Below are positions 7,773-16,819 of a stretch of 47,200 nucleotides of DNA, one piece after another. Numbering within the stretch: the first letter of the stretch is position 1; each line of letters starts with the position of its first letter. The translations under genes were made by a program, and so were the position numbers. This DNA comes from Muribaculaceae bacterium (lineage in GTDB: Bacteria; Bacteroidota; Bacteroidia; Bacteroidales; Muribaculaceae): assembly GCA_009775225.1 (NCBI GenBank), contig VSPE01000018.1, forward strand, positions 1 through 47,200, given 5' to 3'. Under the pieces are notes generated by a model. That model did not search any database, was not told the DNA's origin, and worked only from the letters and a program-made list of their open reading frames with translations.

Positions 7773-10355
7773 TTATTCATCGGAGTCTGTTTCGGAGCTG
7801 TCTTCGGCGTCGTCGACAACTTCGGCATCGTCGATTTCTTCCTCTTCTCCCTCGGCACCGAGTTCGGGTAGTTCTTCGGCATCGGGAGCAATCTGTATTG
7901 CCTCTTCTTCGGGGTCGGCGTCAACGCAGCAAACCGATGCAATCGCGTCGTTGCGCTTTTCGAGGTTGATGATGCGCACGCCCTGTGTGGCACGGCCCAT
8001 GACACGTATGTCGGCCACGTGCACGCGGATAAGCACGCCTGAGCGGTTAATGATTACGAGGTCGTTATCGTCGTTCACGCTCTTGAAGGCCACCAGCTCG
8101 CCGGTCTTGTCGGTGATGCTCATGGTCTTGACACCGCGTGCGCCACGACGTGTGAGGCGGTAGCCGTCTATCTGCGAGCGCTTGCCGAAGCCTTTCTGAG
8201 AAAGAACAAGCACGGAGTTCTCTGTGTTCTCGGGCATTACCACGAGGCCCACAACGGCATCGTCGACATCGTCGATACGCATACCGCGGACACCCGAGCT
8301 TACTCGACCCATTGCGCGGAGGTCGCTCTCATGGAAGCGGATAGCGCGGCCATGACGGTTTGCCATGAGGATTTCGCTGCTGCCGTCGGTGAGTTCAACG
8401 CCCACCAGAGAGTCGCCTTCGCGGATAAGTATGGCCTTCTTGCCCTTGGCCATTACGCGGGCATACTCACTGAGCACGGTCTTCTTTATGAGACCGTTTC
8501 GGGTAGCGAACACGAGGTAGTGTGTCGAGGTGTACTCTTGGTCGTCGAGGCTCTTGCAGCGGATAAATGCGTTTACGCTGTCGCCCGGCTCAATGTTGAG
8601 GAGGTTCTGTAGAGCGCGGCCCTTCGAGGTCTTGTCGCCCTGAGGCAGCTCATACACCTTGAGTTTATACACCAGGCCCTTGTCGGTGAAGAAGAGCATG
8701 GTATTGTGCATCGAGGCTGTGTAGATGTGCTCGATGAAGTCTTTGTCGCGAGTCTGCGAACCGCGGGCGCCAACGCCGCCGCGTCCCTGTGCACGGAATT
8801 CGGCAAGGGGGGTAGCCTTGATGTATCCGAGGTGCGAGATAGTGATAATCATATCCTCGTCGGCCACGAAGTCTTCTTCGTTGAACTCGCCGGCGGCATA
8901 CTTGATTTGAGTGCGGCGTGCGTCGCCATATTTCTCGCTCACTTCGCGGAGCTCGCTCTTGATAAGTTCGCGGAGCACGTTCTCGTCGCGGAGGATAAGC
9001 TCAAGCTCGGCGATTTTCTTGTGTATTTCGTCGATGTCGCGCTGAAGCTCTTCTACAGCAAGGTTTGTAAGTGCGCGCAGGCGCATGTCCACGATAGCCT
9101 GTGTCTGTGCCTCGCTGAGACCGAAGCGCTCCGACAGACGTGTGCGGGCCTCTTCTGTGGTCTTGGACGATTTGATGATAGCTATCACTTCGTCGATGTT
9201 CCGCACGGCTATCATCAGACCTTCGAGGATGTGTGCGCGCTCGCGGGCCTTCCGGAGCTGGAACTCGGTGCGGCGTGTCACCACTTCGCGGCGGTGGTCG
9301 TTAAACGACTGAAGCAGCTCCTTGAGGTTGAGTGTGCGGGGGCGTCCGTTTACGAGGGCCACATTGTTCACCGAGAACGACGACTGCATGGCCGTCATCT
9401 TGTAGAGCTTGTTCAGCACCACGTTGCCGTTGGCATCGCTCTTGAGCGTGACTACGATGCGCATGCCGTCGCGGTCGCTCTCGTCGTTGATATTGGCGAT
9501 ACCGTCGATTTTCTTGTCCACCACGAGCTGGGCAATATCCTTGATAAGCTCGGCACGGTTCACGCCGTAAGGTATTTCGGTAATTACGATGAGTTGGTGC
9601 TGGTTGTGCTCTTCTATTTCAGCCTTGGCACGGATAAGGATACGTCCGCGACCGGTCTCGTATGCCTCGCGCACGCCGTCGTAGCCGAAGATGATGCCGC
9701 CGGTGGGGAAGTCGGGGGCAAGGACTATCTTGGAAAGCTCCTGCACTGTCAGTTCGGGGTTGTCGAGCAGGGCTATGCAGGCGTCGATACTTTCGATAAG
9801 GTTGTGAGGGGGCATGTTGGTGGCCATACCCACGGCGATACCCGAGGCTCCGTTCACAAGGAGGTTGGGGAAGCGGGTGGGGAGCACCACGGGTTCCTTG
9901 CGGGAGTTGTCGTAGTTGGGCTGGAAGTCGACGGTATCTTCATCGATGTCGCGGAGCATTTCTTCGCCAAGGGGGTCGAGACGCACTTCGGTGTAACGCA
10001 TCGCAGCAGGAGAGTCGCCGTCGATAGAGCCGAAGTTGCCGTGGCCGTCCACGAGGGTGTGGCGGAGCGACCACCACTGCGCCATTCGGCATACAGTACC
10101 GTAAATCGAGGAGTCGCCATGCGGGTGATACTTACCCATGACCTCACCTACGCAGTTGGCGCTTTTCTTGTGGGGTTTGTTACTTGTGTTGCCCATCTCG
10201 TTCATGCCGAACAGCACACGGCGGTGCACGGGCTTCATGCCGTCACGCACGTCGGGGAGGGCTCGCGACACAATCACCGACATTGAATAGTCGATGTATG
10301 CCGTCTTCATCTCATTCTCAATATTAATCTTAAAGATGCGGTCTTCTTCAAGCAT
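7773..10355 (-). CDS. gyrA: DNA gyrase subunit A
   Basis: The cleavage/ligation subunit of gyrase, which introduces negative supercoils with GyrB. It has 860 residues. The catalytic tyrosine is Tyr121 in PAAMRYTEVRL. The N-terminal breakage-reunion domain is followed by six beta-pinwheel repeats from about residue 510. The GyrA-box region reads AQGRGGVGARG. The end is a very acidic tail of about 35 residues rich in Glu and Asp. In the quinolone-determining region (HPHGDSSIYGTV), Ser82 corresponds to E. coli Ser83, and Gly86 occupies the place of E. coli Asp87; this position seems to vary in the order. It is divergent from clpC. Confidence 0.98.
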   Translation of the reverse strand: MLEEDRIFKINIENEMKTAYIDYSMSVIVSRALPDVRDGMKPVHRRVLFGMNEMGNTSNKPHKKSANCVGEVMGKYHPHGDSSIYGTVCRMAQWWSLRHTLVDGHGNFGSIDGDSPAAMRYTEVRLDPLGEEMLRDIDEDTVDFQPNYDNSRKEPVVLPTRFPNLLVNGASGIAVGMATNMPPHNLIESIDACIALLDNPELTVQELSKIVLAPDFPTGGIIFGYDGVREAYETGRGRILIRAKAEIEEHNQHQLIVITEIPYGVNRAELIKDIAQLVVDKKIDGIANINDESDRDGMRIVVTLKSDANGNVVLNKLYKMTAMQSSFSVNNVALVNGRPRTLNLKELLQSFNDHRREVVTRRTEFQLRKARERAHILEGLMIAVRNIDEVIAIIKSSKTTEEARTRLSERFGLSEAQTQAIVDMRLRALTNLAVEELQRDIDEIHKKIAELELILRDENVLRELIKSELREVSEKYGDARRTQIKYAAGEFNEEDFVADEDMIITISHLGYIKATPLAEFRAQGRGGVGARGSQTRDKDFIEHIYTASMHNTMLFFTDKGLVYKLKVYELPQGDKTSKGRALQNLLNIEPGDSVNAFIRCKSLDDQEYTSTHYLVFATRNGLIKKTVLSEYARVMAKGKKAILIREGDSLVGVELTDGSSEILMANRHGRAIRFHESDLRAMGRVSSGVRGMRIDDVDDAVVGLVVMPENTENSVLVLSQKGFGKRSQIDGYRLTRRGARGVKTMSITDKTGELVAFKSVNDDNDLVIINRSGVLIRVHVADIRVMGRATQGVRIINLEKRNDAIASVCCVDADPEEEAIQIAPDAEELPELGAEGEEEEIDDAEVVDDAEDSSETDSDE

Positions 10356-10384
10356 ATGCTAAAATAATGTACGTTAAGCGCTTA

Positions 10385-10450
10385 GGCGGCGAGCCCGCCA
10401 CGCGGTGCTCCTATGCAGGGCCGCAGGTGCGCAAAATTCATACAAAGGTA
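10385..10450 (-). promoter_or_regulatory. Promoter and leader of gyrA
   Basis: On the minus strand TACCTTTG (10450-10443) matches TAnnTTTG. No good -33 TTTG is seen at the right distance. The leader of about 80 nt contains a small GC-rich hairpin, GGCGG (10385-10389) with CCGCC (10395-10399). Confidence 0.55.
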
Positions 10451-10560
10451 CAAAAAAAAATTGAAACAGTGTGCCGCCCACTCATTTTTTCAGCGCCGCC
10501 ATACGCACGCAGACGAACAATTGTACACTTTTATTTATTATTAATTATGCCATGCAATCT

Positions 10561-10577
10561 TTGGCACGATTATTGCG
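10561..10577 (+). promoter_or_regulatory. Sigma-54-type -24/-12 promoter of clpC
   Basis: TTGGCACG-ATTA-TTGC at 10561-10576 matches the RpoN consensus TTGGCACG-N4-TTGC. GG and GC have the required 10-nt separation (GG at 10563-10564, GC at 10575-10576). The predicted transcript start is near 10587, 47 nt before the ATG. Only a weak, imperfect TAnnTTTG-like sequence overlaps it (AATCTTTG, 10556-10563). A closely similar sequence lies in front of dnaK. Confidence 0.7.
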
Positions 10578-10633
10578 TTATTCATCACAAGCCGTCCGGC
10601 TTCTGCCAAAGCGGCACAATTGCCAAGAAACTT

Positions 10634-13207
10634 ATGGAAAACAACCAGAAATACACCCGCGAGGCACAGGAGATGATAGACCGCCTCCGCACACAGTGCA
10701 CTCAGCACAACAATCCGTTTATTATGCCGGCGCACCTTATGCTGGAGCTCGCGCAGCCCGGAACACGCTCGGCCGATATGATGGAACGCTTAATCGGCGC
10801 AGACAGGCTTTCCGACCTGCGCACCGACCTCGATATGTCGCTCTACGAGCCTAACGTAACCGAAGGCCGCACCGCCGACTACTACAACCGCATCCTCACC
10901 CTCATCATAAAGCTCGCCATTATCGAGGCCCGCTACCTGAAGGCCGACCTCGTGGATGTGGAGCACCTGCTGCTTTCGCTGTTCCATAACAAAGAGGTAA
11001 AATCCATGGGCGCCCTCGCTCCCTTCTTCAATGCCGGATTAGAGTACGAGGCGCTGGCACGTATGCTCAAAGCCGACCTCCAGCCCGAGGGTGAGCCCCA
11101 CGTGGCCGACGCCGACGACAGCACTCCCGACAACAGTACCGCCGAAAGGCAGCCCGACGATGCCGCCAAAGCCAACGGCGGCCGCAGCTACCGCCGCCAG
11201 AGCACTCGCGGAGGCGACACTCCCATGCTCGACAAATTCGGCAACGACATGACTCGCGCAGCAAGCGAAGGACGCCTCGACCCCGTAGTCGGACGCGACA
11301 CCGAAATAGAGCGCCTCGCACAGATTTTGAGCCGCCGCAAGAAGAACAACCCCGTGCTCATCGGCGAGCCGGGCGTAGGCAAATCGGCTATTGTGGAAGG
11401 TCTCGCACTGCGCATAAACCAGCGCAAAGTGTCGCGCACACTCTTCGACAAGCGCGTGGTATCGCTCGACATGGCTTCCATTGTGGCTGGCACCAAGTAC
11501 CGGGGCGAGTTCGAAGAGCGCATCAAAGCCATTCTCAACGAGCTTTCAAAGAACCCGCAGGTAATACTCTTCATCGACGAAATACACACCATTGTTGGCG
11601 CCGGCAACGCGCAAGGCTCTATGGATGCCGCCAACATGCTCAAGCCCGCACTCGCCCGAGGCGAAATACAGTGTATCGGCGCCACCACCCTCGACGAATA
11701 CCGCGTGAACATCGAGAAGGACGGTGCACTCGAGCGCCGCTTCCAGAAGGTAATGGTAGAACCCACCACCGCCGAAGAGACACTCACCATATTAAATAAC
11801 ATCAAGCCCCGCTACGAGGCTCACCACGGCGTGACATATACCGACGAGGCTCTCGAAGCCTGCGTGAAGCTCACCGACCGCTACATCAGCGACCGCAACT
11901 TCCCCGACAAGGCTATCGACGCGCTCGACGAGGCCGGCTCACGTGTGAGAGTGACAAACATAGCCGTCCCCGAGGCTATCGACGAGCTGGAGACTCGCCT
12001 TGCAGCAGCCACCGCCGAGAAGAAAGCCGCCGCTCAGCGCCACGACTTCGCCGAAGCATCGCGTCTGCGCGACGAGGCCGACCGCCTTGCCGCCGAGCTG
12101 GAAAAAGCACGCAAGGAGTGGGAGAAAGAGCTTGAGGCCAACCGCGTGGCCGTCGACGCCGACAAGGTTGCCGAAGTGGTGGCCATGATGACAGGCGTGC
12201 CCGTGCAGCGCATAGCGCAGGCCGAAGGCATCAGACTGCTCGAAATGGCACCGGCACTGCGCAATGCCGTAATCGGACAAGACGCCGCTATAGAGAAGAT
12301 TGTAAAGGCCATACAGCGCAACCGCCTCGGCCTCAAAGACCCGGGCAAACCCATAGGCACCTTCATGTTCCTAGGCCCGACAGGCGTGGGCAAGACACAC
12401 CTCGCCAAGAAGCTCTCGGAGTACCTCTTCGACAGCTCCGACGCCCTTATACGCATCGACATGAGCGAGTACATGGAGAAGTTCACCGTATCGCGCCTCA
12501 TAGGAGCGCCTCCCGGCTACGTAGGCTACGAGGAAGGCGGCCAGCTCACCGAGCGCGTACGCCGTCACCCCTACTCGGTAGTGCTGCTCGACGAAATAGA
12601 GAAGGCACACCCCGACGTGTTCAACCTCCTCCTGCAGGTCATGGACGAAGGACGCCTCACCGACAGCCTCGGCCGACACATCGACTTCAAGAACACCATA
12701 ATAATCATGACGTCGAACATCGGCACGCGCCAGCTCAAGGACTTCGGCTCGGGAGTAGGCTTCGCCACACGCGAGGTAGACCGCGAATACTCGCATGGCG
12801 TGCTCTCCAAGGCCCTCAACAAAGCCTTCTCGCCCGAATTCCTCAACCGCATCGACGACATCGTTATCTTCGACACCCTCGAAAAAGAGGCTATCTTCAG
12901 GATTATCGACATAGAGCTGGCAGGCTTCTACAAGCGACTCCGCAACATGGGCTACGCCATTACTATCAGCGACGAAGCCAAGAATTTCATAGCCTCCAAG
13001 GGCTGCGACGTGCAGTTCGGCGCCCGTCCGCTAAAGCGAGCCATACAGAAGTACCTTGAAGACGAACTGGCCGAAATGCTCCTCACTACAAAGATTGAGA
13101 GCGGCGACGAAATTATAGTAGACTACGACTCCGAGGCCGCAAAAATAGTGACACACCTCATAAAGGCCGACTCTCAGCCCAAACTCGAAACCGCCGGGCA
13201 AGACTGA
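10634..13207 (+). CDS. clpC: ClpC-type AAA+ unfoldase, partner of ClpP
   Basis: Hexameric Hsp100 that unfolds proteins and feeds them to ClpP. It has 857 residues from the ATG at 10634. In order: a divergent Clp N-domain (about 1-150); an acidic, low-complexity linker (about 151-195); AAA domain 1 with Walker A GEPGVGKS (244-251); a short middle region with a UVR-like helix (HDFAEASRLRDEADRL); and AAA domain 2 with Walker A GPTGVGKT (581-588) and Walker B LLDEIEKAH (Asp653, Glu654). The ClpP-docking loop is visible as GVGF (707-710). The short middle domain and this loop favour ClpC over ClpB. An in-frame upstream extension is ignored, since it would include the promoter. cca overlaps its stop by 1 nt. 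The upstream motif suggests sigma-54 control. Confidence 0.95.
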   Translation: MENNQKYTREAQEMIDRLRTQCTQHNNPFIMPAHLMLELAQPGTRSADMMERLIGADRLSDLRTDLDMSLYEPNVTEGRTADYYNRILTLIIKLAIIEARYLKADLVDVEHLLLSLFHNKEVKSMGALAPFFNAGLEYEALARMLKADLQPEGEPHVADADDSTPDNSTAERQPDDAAKANGGRSYRRQSTRGGDTPMLDKFGNDMTRAASEGRLDPVVGRDTEIERLAQILSRRKKNNPVLIGEPGVGKSAIVEGLALRINQRKVSRTLFDKRVVSLDMASIVAGTKYRGEFEERIKAILNELSKNPQVILFIDEIHTIVGAGNAQGSMDAANMLKPALARGEIQCIGATTLDEYRVNIEKDGALERRFQKVMVEPTTAEETLTILNNIKPRYEAHHGVTYTDEALEACVKLTDRYISDRNFPDKAIDALDEAGSRVRVTNIAVPEAIDELETRLAAATAEKKAAAQRHDFAEASRLRDEADRLAAELEKARKEWEKELEANRVAVDADKVAEVVAMMTGVPVQRIAQAEGIRLLEMAPALRNAVIGQDAAIEKIVKAIQRNRLGLKDPGKPIGTFMFLGPTGVGKTHLAKKLSEYLFDSSDALIRIDMSEYMEKFTVSRLIGAPPGYVGYEEGGQLTERVRRHPYSVVLLDEIEKAHPDVFNLLLQVMDEGRLTDSLGRHIDFKNTIIIMTSNIGTRQLKDFGSGVGFATREVDREYSHGVLSKALNKAFSPEFLNRIDDIVIFDTLEKEAIFRIIDIELAGFYKRLRNMGYAITISDEAKNFIASKGCDVQFGARPLKRAIQKYLEDELAEMLLTTKIESGDEIIVDYDSEAAKIVTHLIKADSQPKLETAGQD

Positions 13208-14637
13208 TGACTATCGAACGATACAACGAAATAGTAGCCTTCCTCCGTGAGACCATAGCGTCGACACCGTGGGAAGGCCACGTATATACGGTAGGAGGAT
13301 GCTGCCGCGACATGGCGCTCGGCGAGACAATACACGACATCGACCTTGCCGTAACTCTCCCCGACGGTGGAGTGCGCCTTGCCGAGTGGCTCCACAAGAA
13401 AGGCCTCACGACATTCAACCCCATATACTTCCGCAAATACGGCACCGCACGGCTCTTCCTGAAGCGCTTCCCGCGCATCGAAATCGAGCTTGTGCAGACT
13501 CGCAGCGAGAAATACACCGACCGGAACTCCCGCAACCCCGAGACAGCTTTCGGCTCTATCGAAGACGACTGTCTACGCCGCGACCTCACCATCAACTCCC
13601 TGTATCAGAACGTATCCACAGGCGAGATACTCGACTTCTCGGGCCGCGGCCTCGCCGACCTCAAGGCACACATCATACGCACGCCCATGGAGCCCGACGC
13701 CACATTCGACGACGACCCCGTGCGCATACTCCGCGCCATACGCTTCGCCGCAAAATACGGCTGGGACATAGACCCCGCCGCCCTCGAGGCCATGAAGCGC
13801 CACTGCAACCGCCTCTCCATAATATCGGCCGAGCGCCTCTACGGTGAGTTCGAGAAACTGCTGCTCTCTCCCCGCCCCGCAATGGCCCTCGGGCTGCTGC
13901 GCAAAGCAGGAGCCATACCTCTGCTCATACCCGAGCTGTGCGCCACCTTCGACATGACACAGAGCGACTATCACTTCGGCACGGTGTGGGAGCACACGCT
14001 CGCCACGGTCGACGGCGTAAGCGCCGACCCGGTGCTGCGCATGGCCGCACTGCTGCACGACATAGGCAAGACCGTGACACGACAGACCCTCGCCGACGGC
14101 TCCGTACGCTTTCCGCGCCACGACCGTATATGCCGCCGCCTCATAGCCGGCATACTCGCACGCTTCAAGTGCCGCAAGCCCTTTGTCGACAAGGTGATAT
14201 TCCTGTGCTCCAACCACGAAGCAGCCAAAAGCTGGGGTGCCACATGCAAAGACATGAGCAATGCCGACCTAAGGCGCCTCATGCACCTGTGCGGCACGCA
14301 GCAGCGCATGGAGACACTCATGGCGCTTATCAACGCCGACAACCGAGCCTACGCGCCCGAGCACTGCATGCCGCAGCAGGTGAAGCACATAAAGAAGCGC
14401 ATGTACGCCCTGCGCGAGAAAGACAAAGGCGTGTCGATGTACACCTATCATCTGCCGCTCAAGCCCTCGCGCATAGCCAGGATAGCAGGTACCCGCAATC
14501 CGCGCGTCATAGAGGAGTATCAGCACTGGCTGATGCAGAAAGCATACAAAGACCCACTGCTCACACGCGAGCAAATGGCCGAGCTGCTGCGCGAATATGT
14601 GGCACGGCCCGCCAATCCTCACAGCACAAAAGAATAA
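13207..14637 (+). CDS. cca: CCA tRNA nucleotidyltransferase with HD domain
   Basis: Adds or repairs the 3' CCA of tRNA. It has 476 residues. The class II nucleotidyltransferase core shows GGCCRD (30-35) and the metal-binding DID pair Asp44/Asp46. RRDLTINSLY and DDPVRILRAIRFAAKYGW follow as the standard templating and RNA-binding blocks. The C-terminal half holds an HD phosphohydrolase domain, with LLHDIGKT as its core. CCA enzymes and poly(A) polymerases are hard to separate by sequence, but Bacteroidales CCA enzymes have this length and HD tail. The ATG overlaps the clpC stop (ATGA), so translation is coupled. Confidence 0.9.
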   Translation: MTIERYNEIVAFLRETIASTPWEGHVYTVGGCCRDMALGETIHDIDLAVTLPDGGVRLAEWLHKKGLTTFNPIYFRKYGTARLFLKRFPRIEIELVQTRSEKYTDRNSRNPETAFGSIEDDCLRRDLTINSLYQNVSTGEILDFSGRGLADLKAHIIRTPMEPDATFDDDPVRILRAIRFAAKYGWDIDPAALEAMKRHCNRLSIISAERLYGEFEKLLLSPRPAMALGLLRKAGAIPLLIPELCATFDMTQSDYHFGTVWEHTLATVDGVSADPVLRMAALLHDIGKTVTRQTLADGSVRFPRHDRICRRLIAGILARFKCRKPFVDKVIFLCSNHEAAKSWGATCKDMSNADLRRLMHLCGTQQRMETLMALINADNRAYAPEHCMPQQVKHIKKRMYALREKDKGVSMYTYHLPLKPSRIARIAGTRNPRVIEEYQHWLMQKAYKDPLLTREQMAELLREYVARPANPHSTKE

Positions 14638-14642
14638 AGAGA

Positions 14643-14686
14643 TTGTTTAATAATCATTGTCAAACAACCTCTGACATATTTTTTTG
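14643..14686 (+). terminator. Weak terminator-like hairpin after cca
   Basis: TTGTTT (14643-14648) can pair with AAACAA (14662-14667), and a T-run begins at 14679. The spacing from stem to T-run is long, so termination is uncertain. The sequence AAACAACCTCT here (14662-14672) also occurs at 64-74. Confidence 0.35.
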
Positions 14687-14720
14687 AGGCGCGAGTGAGC
14701 TGTATTACGATAAGATTGTG

Positions 14721-14728
14721 TATATTTG
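14721..14728 (+). promoter_or_regulatory. -7 element before the dCMP deaminase gene
   Basis: TATATTTG fits TAnnTTTG exactly, but no TTTG is seen 19-21 nt upstream. It ends only 10 nt before the ATG at 14739, so if it is used the mRNA would be almost leaderless. Confidence 0.4.
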
Positions 14729-14738
14729 CGCAAAATAT

Positions 14739-15167
14739 ATGGATAAACAGACACTACTCGACAAGCGCTATCTGCGCATGGCCGCCATTTGGGCTGAGAA
14801 CTCCTACTGCGAGCGCCGCAAGGTAGGAGCTATCATCGTGAAAGACAAAATGATAATATCCGACGGGTTCAATGGCACGCCCGCCGGCTTCGAAAACGTG
14901 TGCGAAAGCCCCGAGGGCGTCACCAAGCCATACGTGCTCCACGCCGAGGCAAACGCCATTACCAAGGTGGCCCGCAGCAACAACTCCAGCGAAGGCTCCA
15001 CTCTCTACGTGACGGCCTCGCCATGCCTCGAGTGCTCCAAGCTCATCATTCAGGCCGGCATACGCCGTGTGGTATTCAACGACCTCTACCGCCTCAGCGA
15101 CGGCATCGACCTGCTGCAGCGCGCCGGTGTGGAGTGCGTGCATCTGAGCGAACTTAACAACGAATAG
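14739..15167 (+). CDS. dCMP/cytidine deaminase-family zinc enzyme (probable dCMP deaminase)
   Basis: Probably deaminates dCMP to dUMP to supply thymidylate synthesis. It has 142 residues. Zinc-site motifs: HAEANAI (His68 ligand, Glu70 proton shuttle) and SPCLEC (Cys96 and Cys99 ligands). VGAIIVKDKMIISDGFNGTPAGFENVC and the NNSSEGSTLYVTASP block are typical of the dCMP deaminase branch. The ATG at 14739 (MDKQTLLDKRYLRMA) is chosen over an in-frame GTG at 14718, which overlaps the -7 box. It begins a plus-strand group with the S41 protease (10 nt downstream) and the cyclo-ligase. Confidence 0.9.
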   Translation: MDKQTLLDKRYLRMAAIWAENSYCERRKVGAIIVKDKMIISDGFNGTPAGFENVCESPEGVTKPYVLHAEANAITKVARSNNSSEGSTLYVTASPCLECSKLIIQAGIRRVVFNDLYRLSDGIDLLQRAGVECVHLSELNNE

Positions 15168-15177
15168 AAGACTCTCT

Positions 15178-16803
15178 ATGTCGAAAGACCGAAAATACAT
15201 GCTATGGCTGCCTGTTGTGGCGGCCCTTTTCCTTATAGGCGGTATATGGCTGGGCTACGCCTTCGCCCGACACGACAGCCGGAGCGCCGCACGGCATAAG
15301 CTCGACATGGTGTTCGACATCATCGAATCGAGCTACGTAGACCCCGTAGACTGGGACAGCCTTGTAGAGCTTGCCATTCCCGAGCTGCTGGCAGGCCTCG
15401 ACCCTCACTCGGCATACATCCCCGCCGATGAGCGGCAGGTAGCCAACCGCGACCTCGAAAGCAAATTCTACGGCGTGGGCATACAGTTCCAGATGGTCGA
15501 AGACACCCTCTATGTGGTTGAAGTGATATCGGGCGGTGCCGCCGAGCGCGCGGGCATGCAGGCCGGCGACCGCATCATAGAGATAGACAGCATCAACGTG
15601 GCCGGAACGGGCAAGAGCAGCAACGACATATTCAGGCTGCTGCGAGGCCCCGAAGGCACCGACGTGTCGGTGAGAGTGAAGCGCAGCACATCGGCGCAGC
15701 CGCTATCGTTCACCATGACCCGCGCCGAAGTGCCCGTGTCGCCTATCGACGCCTCATATCTGCTGAACGATTCTATCGGCTACCTTCGCCTGGGCAAGTT
15801 CTCCGGCAACACCTATCCCGAGGTGCTCAACAGCCTGGCACAGCTGCGCTACGACGGCGCAAAATCGTTTATCCTCGACCTGCGCGGCAACACCGGAGGC
15901 TACATGAACCCGGCAGTGCTCGTGGCCAACGAGTTCTTCGGGAGCGGCAACGTGATTGTGGCTACCAAAGGACGCACCGCGCGCGACCACAACGTGATAT
16001 TCAGCGACGGCAGCGGCACCTTCACCGGTGAGAACCTCGTGCTCCTTGTCGACGAATTTACGGCAAGCTCCAGCGAAATCCTCGCAGGCGCCGTTCAGGA
16101 CAATGACCGCGGCCTCGTCATCGGGCGCCGCACCTTCGGCAAGGGCCTTGTGCAGCATCCCTTCGAGCTGCCCGACTCAAGCGAATTCCGCCTCACTGTG
16201 CAACGCTACTACACCCCCTCGGGCCGCTGCATACAGAAAGACTACAAGCCCGGCCACACAGGCGAGTACCTCAACGAAATCATCGACCGCTACGACCGCG
16301 GCGAGATATTCAGCGCCGACAGCGCGAAGGTAGACTCCACACTCATATTCCACACCGGCACGGGGCGCATGGTATACGGCGGCGGAGGCATCATGCCCGA
16401 CATATTCGTGCCCTCGGACACCACGGGCGTCACATCATACTACCTCAAGGTAGCCAACGCCGGGCTGCTGCGCAACTTCGCCTACGAGTACGCCGACCTC
16501 AACCGCGGGCGCCTCAACGAGAGCCGCGACACACGCGAGCTGCTCGAAATGCTGCCTTCCGACCAGGTGCTGCTGCAGTCGTTCGTGAACTACGCCCACC
16601 AAAAGGGCGGCGTGGCTCCGCGGTGGTACTACATCAACATTTCGGCTCCTTTGATTGTTAATCAGTTGAAAGCACTGATAGCGCGCGACATAGTGGGCAT
16701 GGACGGCTATTTCGAGATAGTCAACTCCACCGACCCTGTTGTGCTTGAAGCTGTCAGGGCGCTACAGGACGGCTCTGCCGCCTTCCCTCTCCGCGACAAC
16801 TGA
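15178..16803 (+). CDS. S41-family C-terminal processing protease
   Basis: A periplasmic, membrane-anchored serine protease of 541 residues. An N-terminal transmembrane segment (about 9-28) acts as a signal anchor. A short helical region, a PDZ domain (about 95-180; GVGIQFQMVEDTLYVVEVISGG) and the S41 catalytic domain follow. The Ser-Lys dyad is predicted as Ser297 (TASSSE) and Lys322 (RRTFGKG), exactly 25 residues apart as in E. coli Prc. SGRCIQKDYKPG is also typical. The C-terminal ~130 residues extend beyond the core. Such proteases trim envelope proteins and control murein hydrolases. It sits between the dCMP deaminase and cyclo-ligase genes. Confidence 0.94.
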   Translation: MSKDRKYMLWLPVVAALFLIGGIWLGYAFARHDSRSAARHKLDMVFDIIESSYVDPVDWDSLVELAIPELLAGLDPHSAYIPADERQVANRDLESKFYGVGIQFQMVEDTLYVVEVISGGAAERAGMQAGDRIIEIDSINVAGTGKSSNDIFRLLRGPEGTDVSVRVKRSTSAQPLSFTMTRAEVPVSPIDASYLLNDSIGYLRLGKFSGNTYPEVLNSLAQLRYDGAKSFILDLRGNTGGYMNPAVLVANEFFGSGNVIVATKGRTARDHNVIFSDGSGTFTGENLVLLVDEFTASSSEILAGAVQDNDRGLVIGRRTFGKGLVQHPFELPDSSEFRLTVQRYYTPSGRCIQKDYKPGHTGEYLNEIIDRYDRGEIFSADSAKVDSTLIFHTGTGRMVYGGGGIMPDIFVPSDTTGVTSYYLKVANAGLLRNFAYEYADLNRGRLNESRDTRELLEMLPSDQVLLQSFVNYAHQKGGVAPRWYYINISAPLIVNQLKALIARDIVGMDGYFEIVNSTDPVVLEAVRALQDGSAAFPLRDN

Positions 16804-16819
16804 CACCACAATACGACCG

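Noticed and set aside
8706..10286. A 526-codon open frame on the plus strand opposite gyrA
   Set aside because: It is antisense to a certain gene, its translation has no recognisable domain, and such frames arise from GC-rich codon use. The same holds for 4109-5512, 421-1281, 18383-19735 and 25992-27224.
10367..10633. N-terminal extension of ClpC by 89 codons
   Set aside because: It would cover the sigma-54-like motif and gyrA promoter region, and the added sequence has no similarity to a Clp N-domain. The ATG at 10634 starts the domain.
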